Shown: positions 1 to 4,945 of the stretch, in pieces
Position numbering within the stretch: the stretch's first letter is position 1
Layout: each line of letters opens with the position of its first letter
Assembly: GCA_012512605.1 (NCBI GenBank)
Contig: JAAZDX010000109.1
Location: forward strand, 1 to 6,327
Direction of reading: 5' to 3'
DNA: 6,327 nucleotides
Origin: Bacillota bacterium
Lineage (GTDB): Bacteria > Bacillota > UBA4882 > UBA10575
Program-made: the position numbers and the translations under genes
Notes under the pieces: generated by a model
Database searches by the model: none
The model's input: the letters and a program-made list of their open reading frames with translations, nothing else
Told to the model about the DNA's origin: nothing

Positions 1-21
1 CACCTATCCTTCGGATAGGTG
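1..21. repeat. Perfect 9-bp inverted repeat (hairpin) at the window edge, possible terminator
   Basis: The arms CACCTATCC (1-9) and GGATAGGTG (13-21) are exact reverse complements around a 3-base loop TTC. On the minus strand the loop reads GAA. The stem has 5 G:C pairs in 9. On the plus strand no T-run follows (GGTGATCGC comes next), so it is not a plus-strand intrinsic terminator. On the minus strand the following bases lie outside the window, so a terminator for a minus-strand transcript is possible but cannot be seen. The same bases also fall in an open minus-strand frame, so the palindrome could instead lie within a coding region. Confidence 0.55.
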
Positions 22-77
22 GGTGATCGCATAAACGCTTCTACCATCCCCTGTTCTTCATGGGGCCCGATATCCAC
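1..77 (-). CDS. Possible start of a further minus-strand gene, cut by the window edge (unrecognised)
   Basis: After an in-frame TGA at 116-114, one minus-strand frame stays open to the edge. Its only early start-type codon is GTG at 77-75, which gives 25 codons and reads (V/M)DIGPHEEQGMVEAFMR, then SPTYPKDR. A GGGAG at 96-92 could serve as a ribosome binding site, but its spacing to the GTG is 14 nt, longer than usual. An in-frame ATG at 47-45 has AGGGG directly against it, which is too close. Support comes from a promoter-like sequence at 194-166 on the same strand. I do not recognise the peptide, and an open frame of this length arises easily by chance. It may equally be untranslated RNA ending in the hairpin at 21-1. 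Confidence 0.2.
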   Translation of the reverse strand, partial: MDIGPHEEQGMVEAFMRSPTYPKDR

Positions 78-165
78 GTTTAAATATAAATCTCCCGTTG
101 TACTGCTGTAGGTTCAAAAAGCAGACCGTCGCATATCCCAGAAATTTTATACCGATTTGTTTATT

Positions 166-194
166 ATTCTATCGGATATTCCCGCCGCGATCAA
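166..194 (-). promoter_or_regulatory. Candidate sigma-A promoter downstream of the holin-like gene
   Basis: Reading the minus strand, TTGATC (194-189, 4 of 6 to TTGACA) and TAGAAT (171-166, 5 of 6 to TATAAT) are separated by exactly 17 nt. Transcription would start near 159 and run left off the window. It lies just past the stop codon of the holin-like gene, so it would drive a separate downstream unit rather than any complete gene here. The leader region contains an imperfect hairpin, CTGCT (about 125-121) with AGCAG (about 108-104). This is the best-matching sigma-A-type element I found in the window, but it rests only on consensus matching. Confidence 0.4.
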
Positions 195-202
195 CTGGTT
201 TT

Positions 203-619
203 CTATTCCTGATGCTCGGGGTTGGGCTCGGTATTGTCTTCGTTGGGCTCGGTATTGTCTTCAATGGTCACGCCCCGGCCCGTGTCCGCTCCCACTTGGG
301 CTTGGCTAAAGTAGTCGAGGACCGAAATCAGCACGGCCGCCAACACCACGCCCACCAGCGAAAGGCGCTCCCGCATGAAGACAAAAGCATAAAAATAAAT
401 GGTCAGGCCCACTACCGCAAAGAAGAGCACACTCTTCTTGGCGGGTGTATCGGCCAGAATTACGTTTTCGCCAACAGTCGCCAAAAAAGCCGACAGTAGG
501 CTGACCAACAAGAGATGAGTAACGGTAAAGGCGGACAGTCCCGGCACCAGGTACGCCAGGAAAAAGAGGGCTAGGAAGGTAAAAACCGTCCGCCTGAGCC
601 AACTGTTCCAGTTCACCAT
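203..619 (-). CDS. Small four-helix membrane protein, phage-holin-4-like (function unknown)
   Basis: A 138-residue protein with four hydrophobic stretches at about residues 12-29, 33-50, 63-82 and 87-104, then a hydrophilic acidic tail (about 108-138). The start of helix 1 (FLALFFLAYLVPGL) and the four-helix layout resemble the 'phage holin family' proteins (PF04020 type) common in Bacillota chromosomes. Most of these have no proven lysis role, so the name is structural only. The ATG at 619 is chosen because AGGGGTGAT (633-625), close to the ideal AGGAGGTGAT, lies 9 nt upstream. The tail contains an exact duplication of the heptapeptide EDNTEPN. The gene follows the SleB-type hydrolase on the same strand after 100 nt, so they may be co-expressed, although a weak promoter lies between them. 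It could instead be an unrelated small integral membrane protein. The existence of the gene is more certain than the family. Confidence 0.8.
   Translation of the reverse strand: MVNWNSWLRRTVFTFLALFFLAYLVPGLSAFTVTHLLLVSLLSAFLATVGENVILADTPAKKSVLFFAVVGLTIYFYAFVFMRERLSLVGVVLAAVLISVLDYFSQAQVGADTGRGVTIEDNTEPNEDNTEPNPEHQE
221..262 (-). repeat. Exact 21-bp tandem duplication in the membrane-protein tail
   Basis: The 21 bases at 221-241 are repeated without any change at 242-262. The unit is seven codons, so the frame is kept and the protein carries EDNTEPN twice in a row near its C-terminus (residues 120-133). The lack of any silent difference suggests a recent slippage or duplication. The repeat lies in the hydrophilic tail beyond the last membrane helix, where length change is likely to be tolerated. 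Confidence 0.97.
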
Positions 620-668
620 CGATCATCACCCCTCTTCTAATCCTTTTCCCGACTCGACCTTCCTTGCT

Positions 669-696
669 ATTATTACCTTTTGAACCAGCTTTTAAA
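669..696 (-). promoter_or_regulatory. Weak candidate promoter between the hydrolase and holin-like genes
   Basis: On the minus strand TTTAAA (696-691, 4 of 6 to the -35 consensus) and AATAAT (674-669, 5 of 6 to the -10 consensus) are 16 nt apart in the 100-nt gap before the holin-like gene. The stretch is locally A+T-rich. It could give the membrane protein its own transcript, about 40 nt upstream of its ribosome binding site. The gap also holds ACCAG (715-711) and CTGGT (688-684) as a loose inverted repeat, but no hairpin followed by a T-run, so no terminator separates the two genes. Confidence 0.25.
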
Positions 697-719
697 CGGC
701 AAGCCGGTTACTGGTAAAA

Positions 720-1319
720 CTAGAGACCGAAGACATGCCGCCCAATACGGGTGATGATCCGCCGGGACCAGATCCACCGGCTGACCGGTTTCGACGGATT
801 CCAAAAGAACAACGCACCGCCGGTTGGGTCCCAACCGTTAATCGCATCGCCAGCGGCTTTGATCGAATCACTGCTGGGGTTGGTGTAAATCCGGCCGTTG
901 GCCACCGACTCAAAGGCTAAAGGCTGGTAAACCACCCCGGCCAGCGTGTTCGGGAATTTGGGGCTCTCGATTCGGTTCAGAATGACCGCCGCCACCGCTA
1001 CTTTACCGCTGTACGGTTCGGATTCCGCTTCGGCATGTACCAAGCGGGCGAGCAAATAACGATCCACACCAGCCCGGGACCCCCCCGCTGCCCTTGCCGT
1101 CGTCTGCGTCGGGATGGTGATCCGCTGACCGACCCGGAGATGATTCGTCCATAAGCCATTCCAACTCCGTAAAGTATTGACGCTAACCCCGACCCGGCGC
1201 GCAATTCGGTACAATGTATCGCCCCGCCGCACCGTGTAGGTCCAATTGGCGCTGGCCGGCACCAACCAAAGTACCGTTAAAAGAAAAGCCAACAGGATCA
1301 TCCATCTTCTTTTCGGCAT
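720..1319 (-). CDS. Secreted LysM + SleB-type cell-wall hydrolase
   Basis: A 199-residue protein. Residues 1-24 form a signal peptide: MPKRRW, a hydrophobic core (ILLAFLLTVLWLVP) and ASA, with likely cleavage after Ala24. A LysM peptidoglycan-binding domain spans about 28-70 (YTVRRGDTLYRIARR ... LRVGQRITIP). A short linker follows, then a Hydrolase_2 (SleB/CwlJ) domain from about 87 to the end, with the family signatures HAEAESEPYSGKVAVAAVI, LNRIESPKFPNT, NGWDPTGGALFFWNP and WIWSR..ITRIGRHVF. The acidic residues of HAEAESE (Glu97, Glu99) include the expected catalytic glutamate. Characterised SleB proteins are lytic transglycosylases that cut muramic-delta-lactam cortex during germination; vegetative wall roles are also known in the wider family. 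SleB of Bacillus has a PG_binding_1 domain and is about 300 residues, so this is a shorter, LysM version. GGAGGGG (1331-1325) lies 5 nt before the ATG. YpeB, the usual SleB partner, is not adjacent. Confidence 0.93.
   Translation of the reverse strand: MPKRRWMILLAFLLTVLWLVPASANWTYTVRRGDTLYRIARRVGVSVNTLRSWNGLWTNHLRVGQRITIPTQTTARAAGGSRAGVDRYLLARLVHAEAESEPYSGKVAVAAVILNRIESPKFPNTLAGVVYQPLAFESVANGRIYTNPSSDSIKAAGDAINGWDPTGGALFFWNPSKPVSRWIWSRRIITRIGRHVFGL
1080..1086 (-). repeat. Seven-base G run in the linker of the hydrolase gene
   Basis: The coding strand has seven consecutive G (the plus strand shows C at 1080-1086), spanning the codons GCG GGG GGG of the AAGGSRAG linker between the LysM and catalytic domains. 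A one-base slip would keep the signal peptide and LysM domain but lose the hydrolase. The tract is short, so chance composition is the simplest explanation. Confidence 0.6.
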
Positions 1320-1526
1320 TTTATCCCCTCCGTTTCCCTTTTATCGTTACCCAAGAAAAAATGAAGTATGTATGTTACTGGGGGATAAAAACGCGAAAAG
1401 TAAAACTTGAGCCTAAGCCTAAATCCGCCGACCAAGATGCCCCGGAAGGCCTCGCCAATTAAATTCCAGATTAGAAATTATTCGGGTTTTTGGTTGTTTA
1501 TGCTTCGGATTTATTTTTGTCGCAAC
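1320..1526. other. 207-nt intergenic region between gatB and the hydrolase gene
   Basis: I see no gene here. Neither strand shows a convincing GC-rich hairpin followed by a T-run after the gatB stop. The minus strand has an A-rich stretch just after gatB, then a GC-rich segment (about 1460-1420), then a T-rich segment towards the hydrolase. Small-scale features are a TTAGGC TTAGGC tandem hexamer (minus strand, about 1425-1411) and the overlapping motifs CATACATACTT (1374-1364). CATACTT is 6 of 7 to the -10 of forespore sigma-G promoters (CATACTA), but no matching -35 stands 15-18 nt upstream. The hydrolase promoter probably lies here, but I cannot place it. Confidence 0.6.
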
Positions 1527-3029
1527 TTATTGTTTATCGCCTTGATACTCCCTGTTACCAACCGACCGACACCTTTCCAGCTCCGCCCGGAGGATTTCGT
1601 TTAAAAGCTCCGGGTTGGCCCGCCCTTTGCTCTTTCGCATCACATCACCGACAAAAAAAGCAAAGGCCTTTTGTTTACCGCCCAAGTAATCCTGGACGGC
1701 GGAAGAATTGGCGGCCAACGTCTCACGGACGAGCATTTTGACGGCAGAGGGATCGGTAATCTGCTGCCAGCCGCGCTGTTCGATAATGGCTGCTGGTTCT
1801 GTTCCGGTCCGAAACATCTCGGCCAAGACCGCTTTGGCAATCTTACTGCTGATCACCTTCTGATCCTGGAAATTAAGCAGGGCCGCAAAATCCTCCGCGC
1901 TAAACGGAAGGTCTGCAACCTCCTTTTTCGTCTCCTTCATTAACCGGGTCAATTCACCCAGGATCCAGTTGGCCACGGTCTGCGCGCCCCCCTGATAATA
2001 CTGGAGGGTTGCTTCAAAGAAGGCCGCCTCTGCCTTTCTCCTGCTCAGCAATGCCGCATCAGCGGTCGCAAGCTGATAAACTTCACGGTAACGCCGGCGT
2101 TTTTCCAGTGGTATTTCCGGAAGGTTAGTCCGTAAAGCTTCTATCCAATCCCCGACGAGCACAAAGGCGGGAATTTCGGGTTCGGGAAAATACCGGTAAT
2201 CAGCAGCCTGCTCCTTTTCCCGCATATAAACGGTGATCCCTTTCTCCTCGTCCCACGCGCGTACTTCTTCGCCCCGTAGGGGTTCCCCTTTCGCCAGCAG
2301 TGCCCGTTGCCGTCCCTCTTCATAGACCAACCCTGCTTCGATGGCGCGGAAAGAATTCAGGTTCTTCAGCTCAACCCTTTTACCCAGTTCCTCCCCAGGA
2401 CGACGGACGGAAAGATTAGCGTCACAACGAAACGAACCCTCTTCCATCTTGGCATCGGAGACCTCCAAACACTCCAAAACCGCTTTCAGCTCTTCCAAAA
2501 AAACACGGGCCTGCTCCGGCGAAGACAACTCCGGCGCGGTCACGATCTCCAACAACGGAATTCCACTCCGGTTATAATCCAAAAGGGATGCGGCTACCCC
2601 GTCCGGGCCCGGCGGTAAATGGTAAGTACGCCCCGCTTCTTCCTCCAAATGGATCTCTTTAATCCGAACACGACGTGGGCCATCGGCAAACTCCACTTCC
2701 AACCAGCCCTCCCGCCCAATTGGTTGGTAAAACTGGGTAATCTGATAACCTTTCGGCAAGTCCGGGTAAAAGTAATGCTTCCGGTCAAACCGACAATCCT
2801 CCGCCAGCACGCAGTTTAAAGCCAAACCGGTGGTGAGGGCCAACTCCACTGCCTTCTTGTTCAAGATCGGCAACCCGCCGGGTAGCCCCAGACAAACCGG
2901 GCAAACCTGTGTATTGGGTTCGGCCCCAAATTGGGTGGAACAACCACACCATAATTTTGCTTTCGTCTTTAATTCCACATGCACTTCCAGACCGATTACC
3001 GTTTCATACCTCAATTTGCTCACCCACAT
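1527..3029 (-). CDS. gatB: Asp/Glu-tRNA amidotransferase subunit B (GatB)
   Basis: GatB is the subunit that binds the mischarged tRNA and phosphorylates the tRNA-linked Glu or Asp before amidation with ammonia supplied by GatA. The 500-residue product has the normal family length. Landmarks: VIGLEVHVEL (11-20); a four-cysteine region with Cys28, Cys30, Cys43 and Cys46 (CGCS ... CPVCLGLPGG), as in the zinc-binding form of GatB; HYFYPDLPKGYQITQF (85-100); the family signature DYNRSGIPLLEIV (151-163); MEEGSFRCDANLSVR (195-209); KNLNSFRAIE (222-231); and a C-terminal YqeY-like tail domain (about 350-490) with RKSKGRANPELL. The frame is open further upstream to 3077, but the conserved region begins soon after ATG 3029, and a ribosome binding site at 3046-3040 fits that start. 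GTG at 3023 is an alternative. The gene overlaps the end of gatA by 26 nt, which points to one transcript and translational coupling. Confidence 0.98.
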   Translation of the reverse strand: MWVSKLRYETVIGLEVHVELKTKAKLWCGCSTQFGAEPNTQVCPVCLGLPGGLPILNKKAVELALTTGLALNCVLAEDCRFDRKHYFYPDLPKGYQITQFYQPIGREGWLEVEFADGPRRVRIKEIHLEEEAGRTYHLPPGPDGVAASLLDYNRSGIPLLEIVTAPELSSPEQARVFLEELKAVLECLEVSDAKMEEGSFRCDANLSVRRPGEELGKRVELKNLNSFRAIEAGLVYEEGRQRALLAKGEPLRGEEVRAWDEEKGITVYMREKEQAADYRYFPEPEIPAFVLVGDWIEALRTNLPEIPLEKRRRYREVYQLATADAALLSRRKAEAAFFEATLQYYQGGAQTVANWILGELTRLMKETKKEVADLPFSAEDFAALLNFQDQKVISSKIAKAVLAEMFRTGTEPAAIIEQRGWQQITDPSAVKMLVRETLAANSSAVQDYLGGKQKAFAFFVGDVMRKSKGRANPELLNEILRAELERCRSVGNREYQGDKQ

Positions 3030-4485
3030 CCCGCGCCGTCCTCCCCGGTAAAGCCATCTCCGGCGCTCTTTCCGCATAAACCGTTGCCACGCGGAACAAA
3101 AGGTCTTCGGTCCCCGCCGGACCCATGAGCTGGGCCCCCACCGGTAAGTGGTTAAGCCGTCCGCAAGGGAAGGAAAGGGCGGGGTTGCCCGTAAGATTCG
3201 CCGCCACCGTATATTGTTCCGTCAAAGCTAATGCCCGTTCATCCTCAGCTTCGCCCTCAATCCGAAAGGCCGGTGCCGCCGTCGTCGGGGTTAAGAGCAG
3301 ATCGCAACGGCGGTACGCGGCAGCAAAATCCTGTTTCATCCAAGTTCGGACCTTTTGCGCCTGTTGATAATAGTCTTCGTAGCAGTCGGCGCTTAAAAAA
3401 TAGGTTCCCAACAGAATACGGCGTTTAACCTCCAACCCCAAACCCTGCCGGGTCGTGGTCATCATCCCCACAATCCCTTTTTCGGCACCCGTCCGGCTTC
3501 CGTAGCGAACCCCATCATACCGGGCCATACTTGAGCTGGCTTCCGCATAAGCCAGGAGATAATAGGCAGAATTCGCATAAGCCATTGACGGCAAGGAAAG
3601 CTCCATAAGCTCACACCCGGCTTCCGCCAAAACCTTAGCCACCGCCAACACCCGTTCTTTAACTTTTGCGTCCAGCCCCGCCCCAAAAAATTCCCGGGGG
3701 AGCCCCACCCGTAATCCTTGGATTGAAGCGGAAAGATCGCCATCGGTTTCTCCTGGCGCGGGGAGAGAAGTCGGATCCAAGGGGTCATAACCGGCAATCC
3801 CCTGGAACAAAAGGAAAAGGTCCTGCGCGTTCCGGGCCATCGGCCCAATCTGGTCGAAGGACGGGGCATAAGGGACCAAACCGTAACGGGAAACCCGGCC
3901 ATAGGTTGGTTTTAATCCCCAGACTCCACAAAAAGCCGCCGGTTGACGGATCGAACCGCCGGTATCACTGCCTAAAGCCAGGGGCACCATTCCCGCAGCA
4001 ACCGCCGCTGCCGAACCACCGCTGGAACCACCAGCCACCCGGTTCCGGTCCCACGGATTCCGCGTTAACCCATAAAATGAATATTTCGTTGCCGATCCCA
4101 TCGCGAACTCATCCAGGTTGGTCTTGCCAAGAAGCACGGCACCAGCCTGTTTTAACTTCGCCACCACCGTGGCGTCAAAAATTGGATAATAATCCGCCAG
4201 CAGCCGGGAACCACAGGTCGTCCGGATCCCTTCGGTACAAATATTATCTTTGATCGCCACCGGGATCCCGGTGAGCACCGTAACACCTTCCTGAGCAGCA
4301 ATCCGCCGGTCGGCAGCGGCCGCCATCTGCAGTGCCTCCGCCCGCGGGACGGTAATAAAGGCTTTAAGCTTTGGATCAAGCTGCGCGATCCGGTCCAGAT
4401 AAAAGGTGGCCAGCTCCACTGCAGATATTTTTCGCCGGTCCAATGCCTCTCTTAAGGCAGCCACGTTCATCTCGGTAATCTCCAT
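3004..4485 (-). CDS. gatA: Asp/Glu-tRNA amidotransferase subunit A (GatA)
   Basis: GatA is the glutaminase subunit: it releases ammonia from glutamine and passes it to GatB. The 493-residue product is full length for this amidase-signature family. The Ser-cis-Ser-Lys triad falls at Lys79 (GIPVAIKDN), Ser154 (AGGSSGGSAA) and Ser178 (GSDTGGSIRQP), the same positions as in the Staphylococcus enzyme. Other conserved parts are KTNLDEFAMGS (121-131), GLKPTYGRVSRYGLV (190-204) and KRRILLGTYFLS (354-365). Tyr309 and Arg356 match reported glutamine-binding positions. Several positions depart from the usual GatA consensus: TKYSFYG for the usual TE.S..., APSFDQIGP for ASSLDQIGP, and EQYT (423-426) where an Asp is normal. 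Start ATG 4485 has AAGGGG (4498-4493) 7 nt upstream. The gene begins 38 nt after gatC and runs into gatB. A non-Gat amidase is unlikely given this operon. Confidence 0.97.
   Translation of the reverse strand: MEITEMNVAALREALDRRKISAVELATFYLDRIAQLDPKLKAFITVPRAEALQMAAAADRRIAAQEGVTVLTGIPVAIKDNICTEGIRTTCGSRLLADYYPIFDATVVAKLKQAGAVLLGKTNLDEFAMGSATKYSFYGLTRNPWDRNRVAGGSSGGSAAAVAAGMVPLALGSDTGGSIRQPAAFCGVWGLKPTYGRVSRYGLVPYAPSFDQIGPMARNAQDLFLLFQGIAGYDPLDPTSLPAPGETDGDLSASIQGLRVGLPREFFGAGLDAKVKERVLAVAKVLAEAGCELMELSLPSMAYANSAYYLLAYAEASSSMARYDGVRYGSRTGAEKGIVGMMTTTRQGLGLEVKRRILLGTYFLSADCYEDYYQQAQKVRTWMKQDFAAAYRRCDLLLTPTTAAPAFRIEGEAEDERALALTEQYTVAANLTGNPALSFPCGRLNHLPVGAQLMGPAGTEDLLFRVATVYAERAPEMALPGRTARDVGEQIEV
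3040..3046 (-). promoter_or_regulatory. Ribosome binding site of gatB, inside gatA
   Basis: GGGGAGG on the minus strand lies 10 nt before ATG 3029 and within the coding sequence of gatA, about 35 nt before the gatA stop. It supports ATG 3029 as the gatB start over the longer open frame to 3077, which has no conserved GatB sequence in its extra 16 codons. A ribosome ending gatA at 3004 passes over the gatB start, as expected for coupled production of subunits of one complex. Confidence 0.65.
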
Positions 4486-4523
4486 GCTTTATCCCCTTCT
4501 CCGTTTTCCGCGCCCATACAAGA

Positions 4524-4814
4524 TTAGTCCTCTAAAATCCGCGGCGTTTGAAAACAAAACTGAGCCTGCTCCGGTGCATTCCGCAAGACGGCCTCCCGGG
4601 GCCAGGAGGGCTGTACCTGGTCCTCGCGCCCCGTGGTGGTCGGTTCACCACCGAAAACCGGCGGTCTTCCTTCCGGAACAGGGGCCTTCCGAATTTCTAC
4701 TATGTATTGACAAGCACGATTGATGGCGGACGTTAAAGCCGTAAGCTCCTCCTCACTAACACCCAACCGGGCACTGGCCGCCAAAGCCCGTACTTGTTCT
4801 TTGTTCAGAACCAT
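4524..4814 (-). CDS. gatC: Asp/Glu-tRNA amidotransferase subunit C (GatC)
   Basis: GatC is the small subunit that wraps around GatA and holds it to GatB. The 96-residue product has normal GatC length. Its N-terminal part, LNKEQVRALAASARLGVSEE, matches the family's start helix (usually V..+A.LARL.+.EEE). A second helix follows (about 19-42). The C-terminal part has the hallmark REDQV.PSWPREAVLRNAPE and ends F.TPRILED. The middle is proline- and glycine-rich (APVPEGRPPVFGGEPTT) where other GatC proteins have a segment ending EPT.HV. The frame is open to 4856, but the ATG at 4814 is chosen because AAGGAG (4827-4822) stands 7 nt before it and the conserved region begins there. It is the first gene of the gatCAB set, 131 nt after ligA. 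No terminator is visible between ligA and gatC, so read-through is possible. Confidence 0.96.
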   Translation of the reverse strand: MVLNKEQVRALAASARLGVSEEELTALTSAINRACQYIVEIRKAPVPEGRPPVFGGEPTTTGREDQVQPSWPREAVLRNAPEQAQFCFQTPRILED

Positions 4815-4945
4815 CCGCTCACTCCTTCCCCTATTATCCTGAATATGACCCGCCACTCGTCACCGGTCGCTTACATCCACAATAATCCTCCAAGCTAATT
4901 CTTACGATCCACGCTCGCCTCGTCCCAAGTCCGCGCTTTACACTT
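4815..4945. other. 131-nt intergenic region between ligA and gatC
   Basis: No convincing terminator or promoter is visible. The nearest promoter-like pair on the minus strand is TTGGGA (4928-4923) and TAAGAA (4904-4899), 18 nt apart, and the -10 is only 3 of 6. A strong GGAGG (4891-4887) stands 6 nt before a GTG (4880-4878) that opens a six-codon frame (VDVSDR) ending with TGA at 4862-4860. This could be a tiny leader peptide or chance. The gatC ribosome binding site is at 4827-4822. gatCAB may therefore be read from ligA or from a promoter I cannot identify. Confidence 0.55.
4822..4827 (-). promoter_or_regulatory. Ribosome binding site of gatC, fixes the start at 4814
   Basis: AAGGAG on the minus strand stands 7 nt before ATG 4814. 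It decides between this ATG and the upstream GTG at 4856, which would add 14 residues (beginning VAGHIQDN) with no counterpart in known GatC proteins. Confidence 0.8.

Noticed and set aside
98..499. A 133-codon plus-strand frame overlapping the holin-like gene
   Set aside because: It is antisense to the membrane-protein gene, which has a near-ideal ribosome binding site and coherent transmembrane helices. The plus-strand product has a low-complexity His/Arg-rich part and matches nothing I know.
203..1319. A prophage lysis cassette (endolysin plus holin)
   Set aside because: The hydrolase has a signal peptide and a SleB-type domain rather than a phage endolysin domain. The neighbours are housekeeping genes, and no other phage gene or attachment site is present.
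1364..1374. Sigma-G-like -10 motif (CATACTT) upstream of the hydrolase gene, suggesting forespore control
   Set aside because: No acceptable -35 element stands 15-18 nt upstream; the bases there are T-rich. It is noted in the intergenic entry but not called as a promoter.
1420..1470. Possible intrinsic terminator after gatB
   Set aside because: The GC-rich segment gives only stems of 3-5 pairs with G:T pairs or tiny loops, and no T-run follows directly.
3030..3077. A longer GatB start at 3077
   Set aside because: The extra 16 codons (Arg-rich) lie within gatA, have no counterpart in GatB proteins, and the ribosome binding site at 3046-3040 points to ATG 3029.
3666..4253. A 195-codon open frame on the plus strand opposite gatA
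   Set aside because: It lies entirely antisense to a clear gatA. Its translation is rich in Pro, Gly, Arg and His, as expected for the complement of a GC-rich gene, with no domain or hydrophobic core and no convincing ribosome binding site.
4815..4893. A 19-codon minus-strand frame from TTG 4893 (LEDYCGCKRPVTSGG...) in the ligA-gatC gap
   Set aside because: The TTG overlaps the GGAGG itself and has no binding site of its own. The Cys-containing string is suggestive but too short to support a gene.
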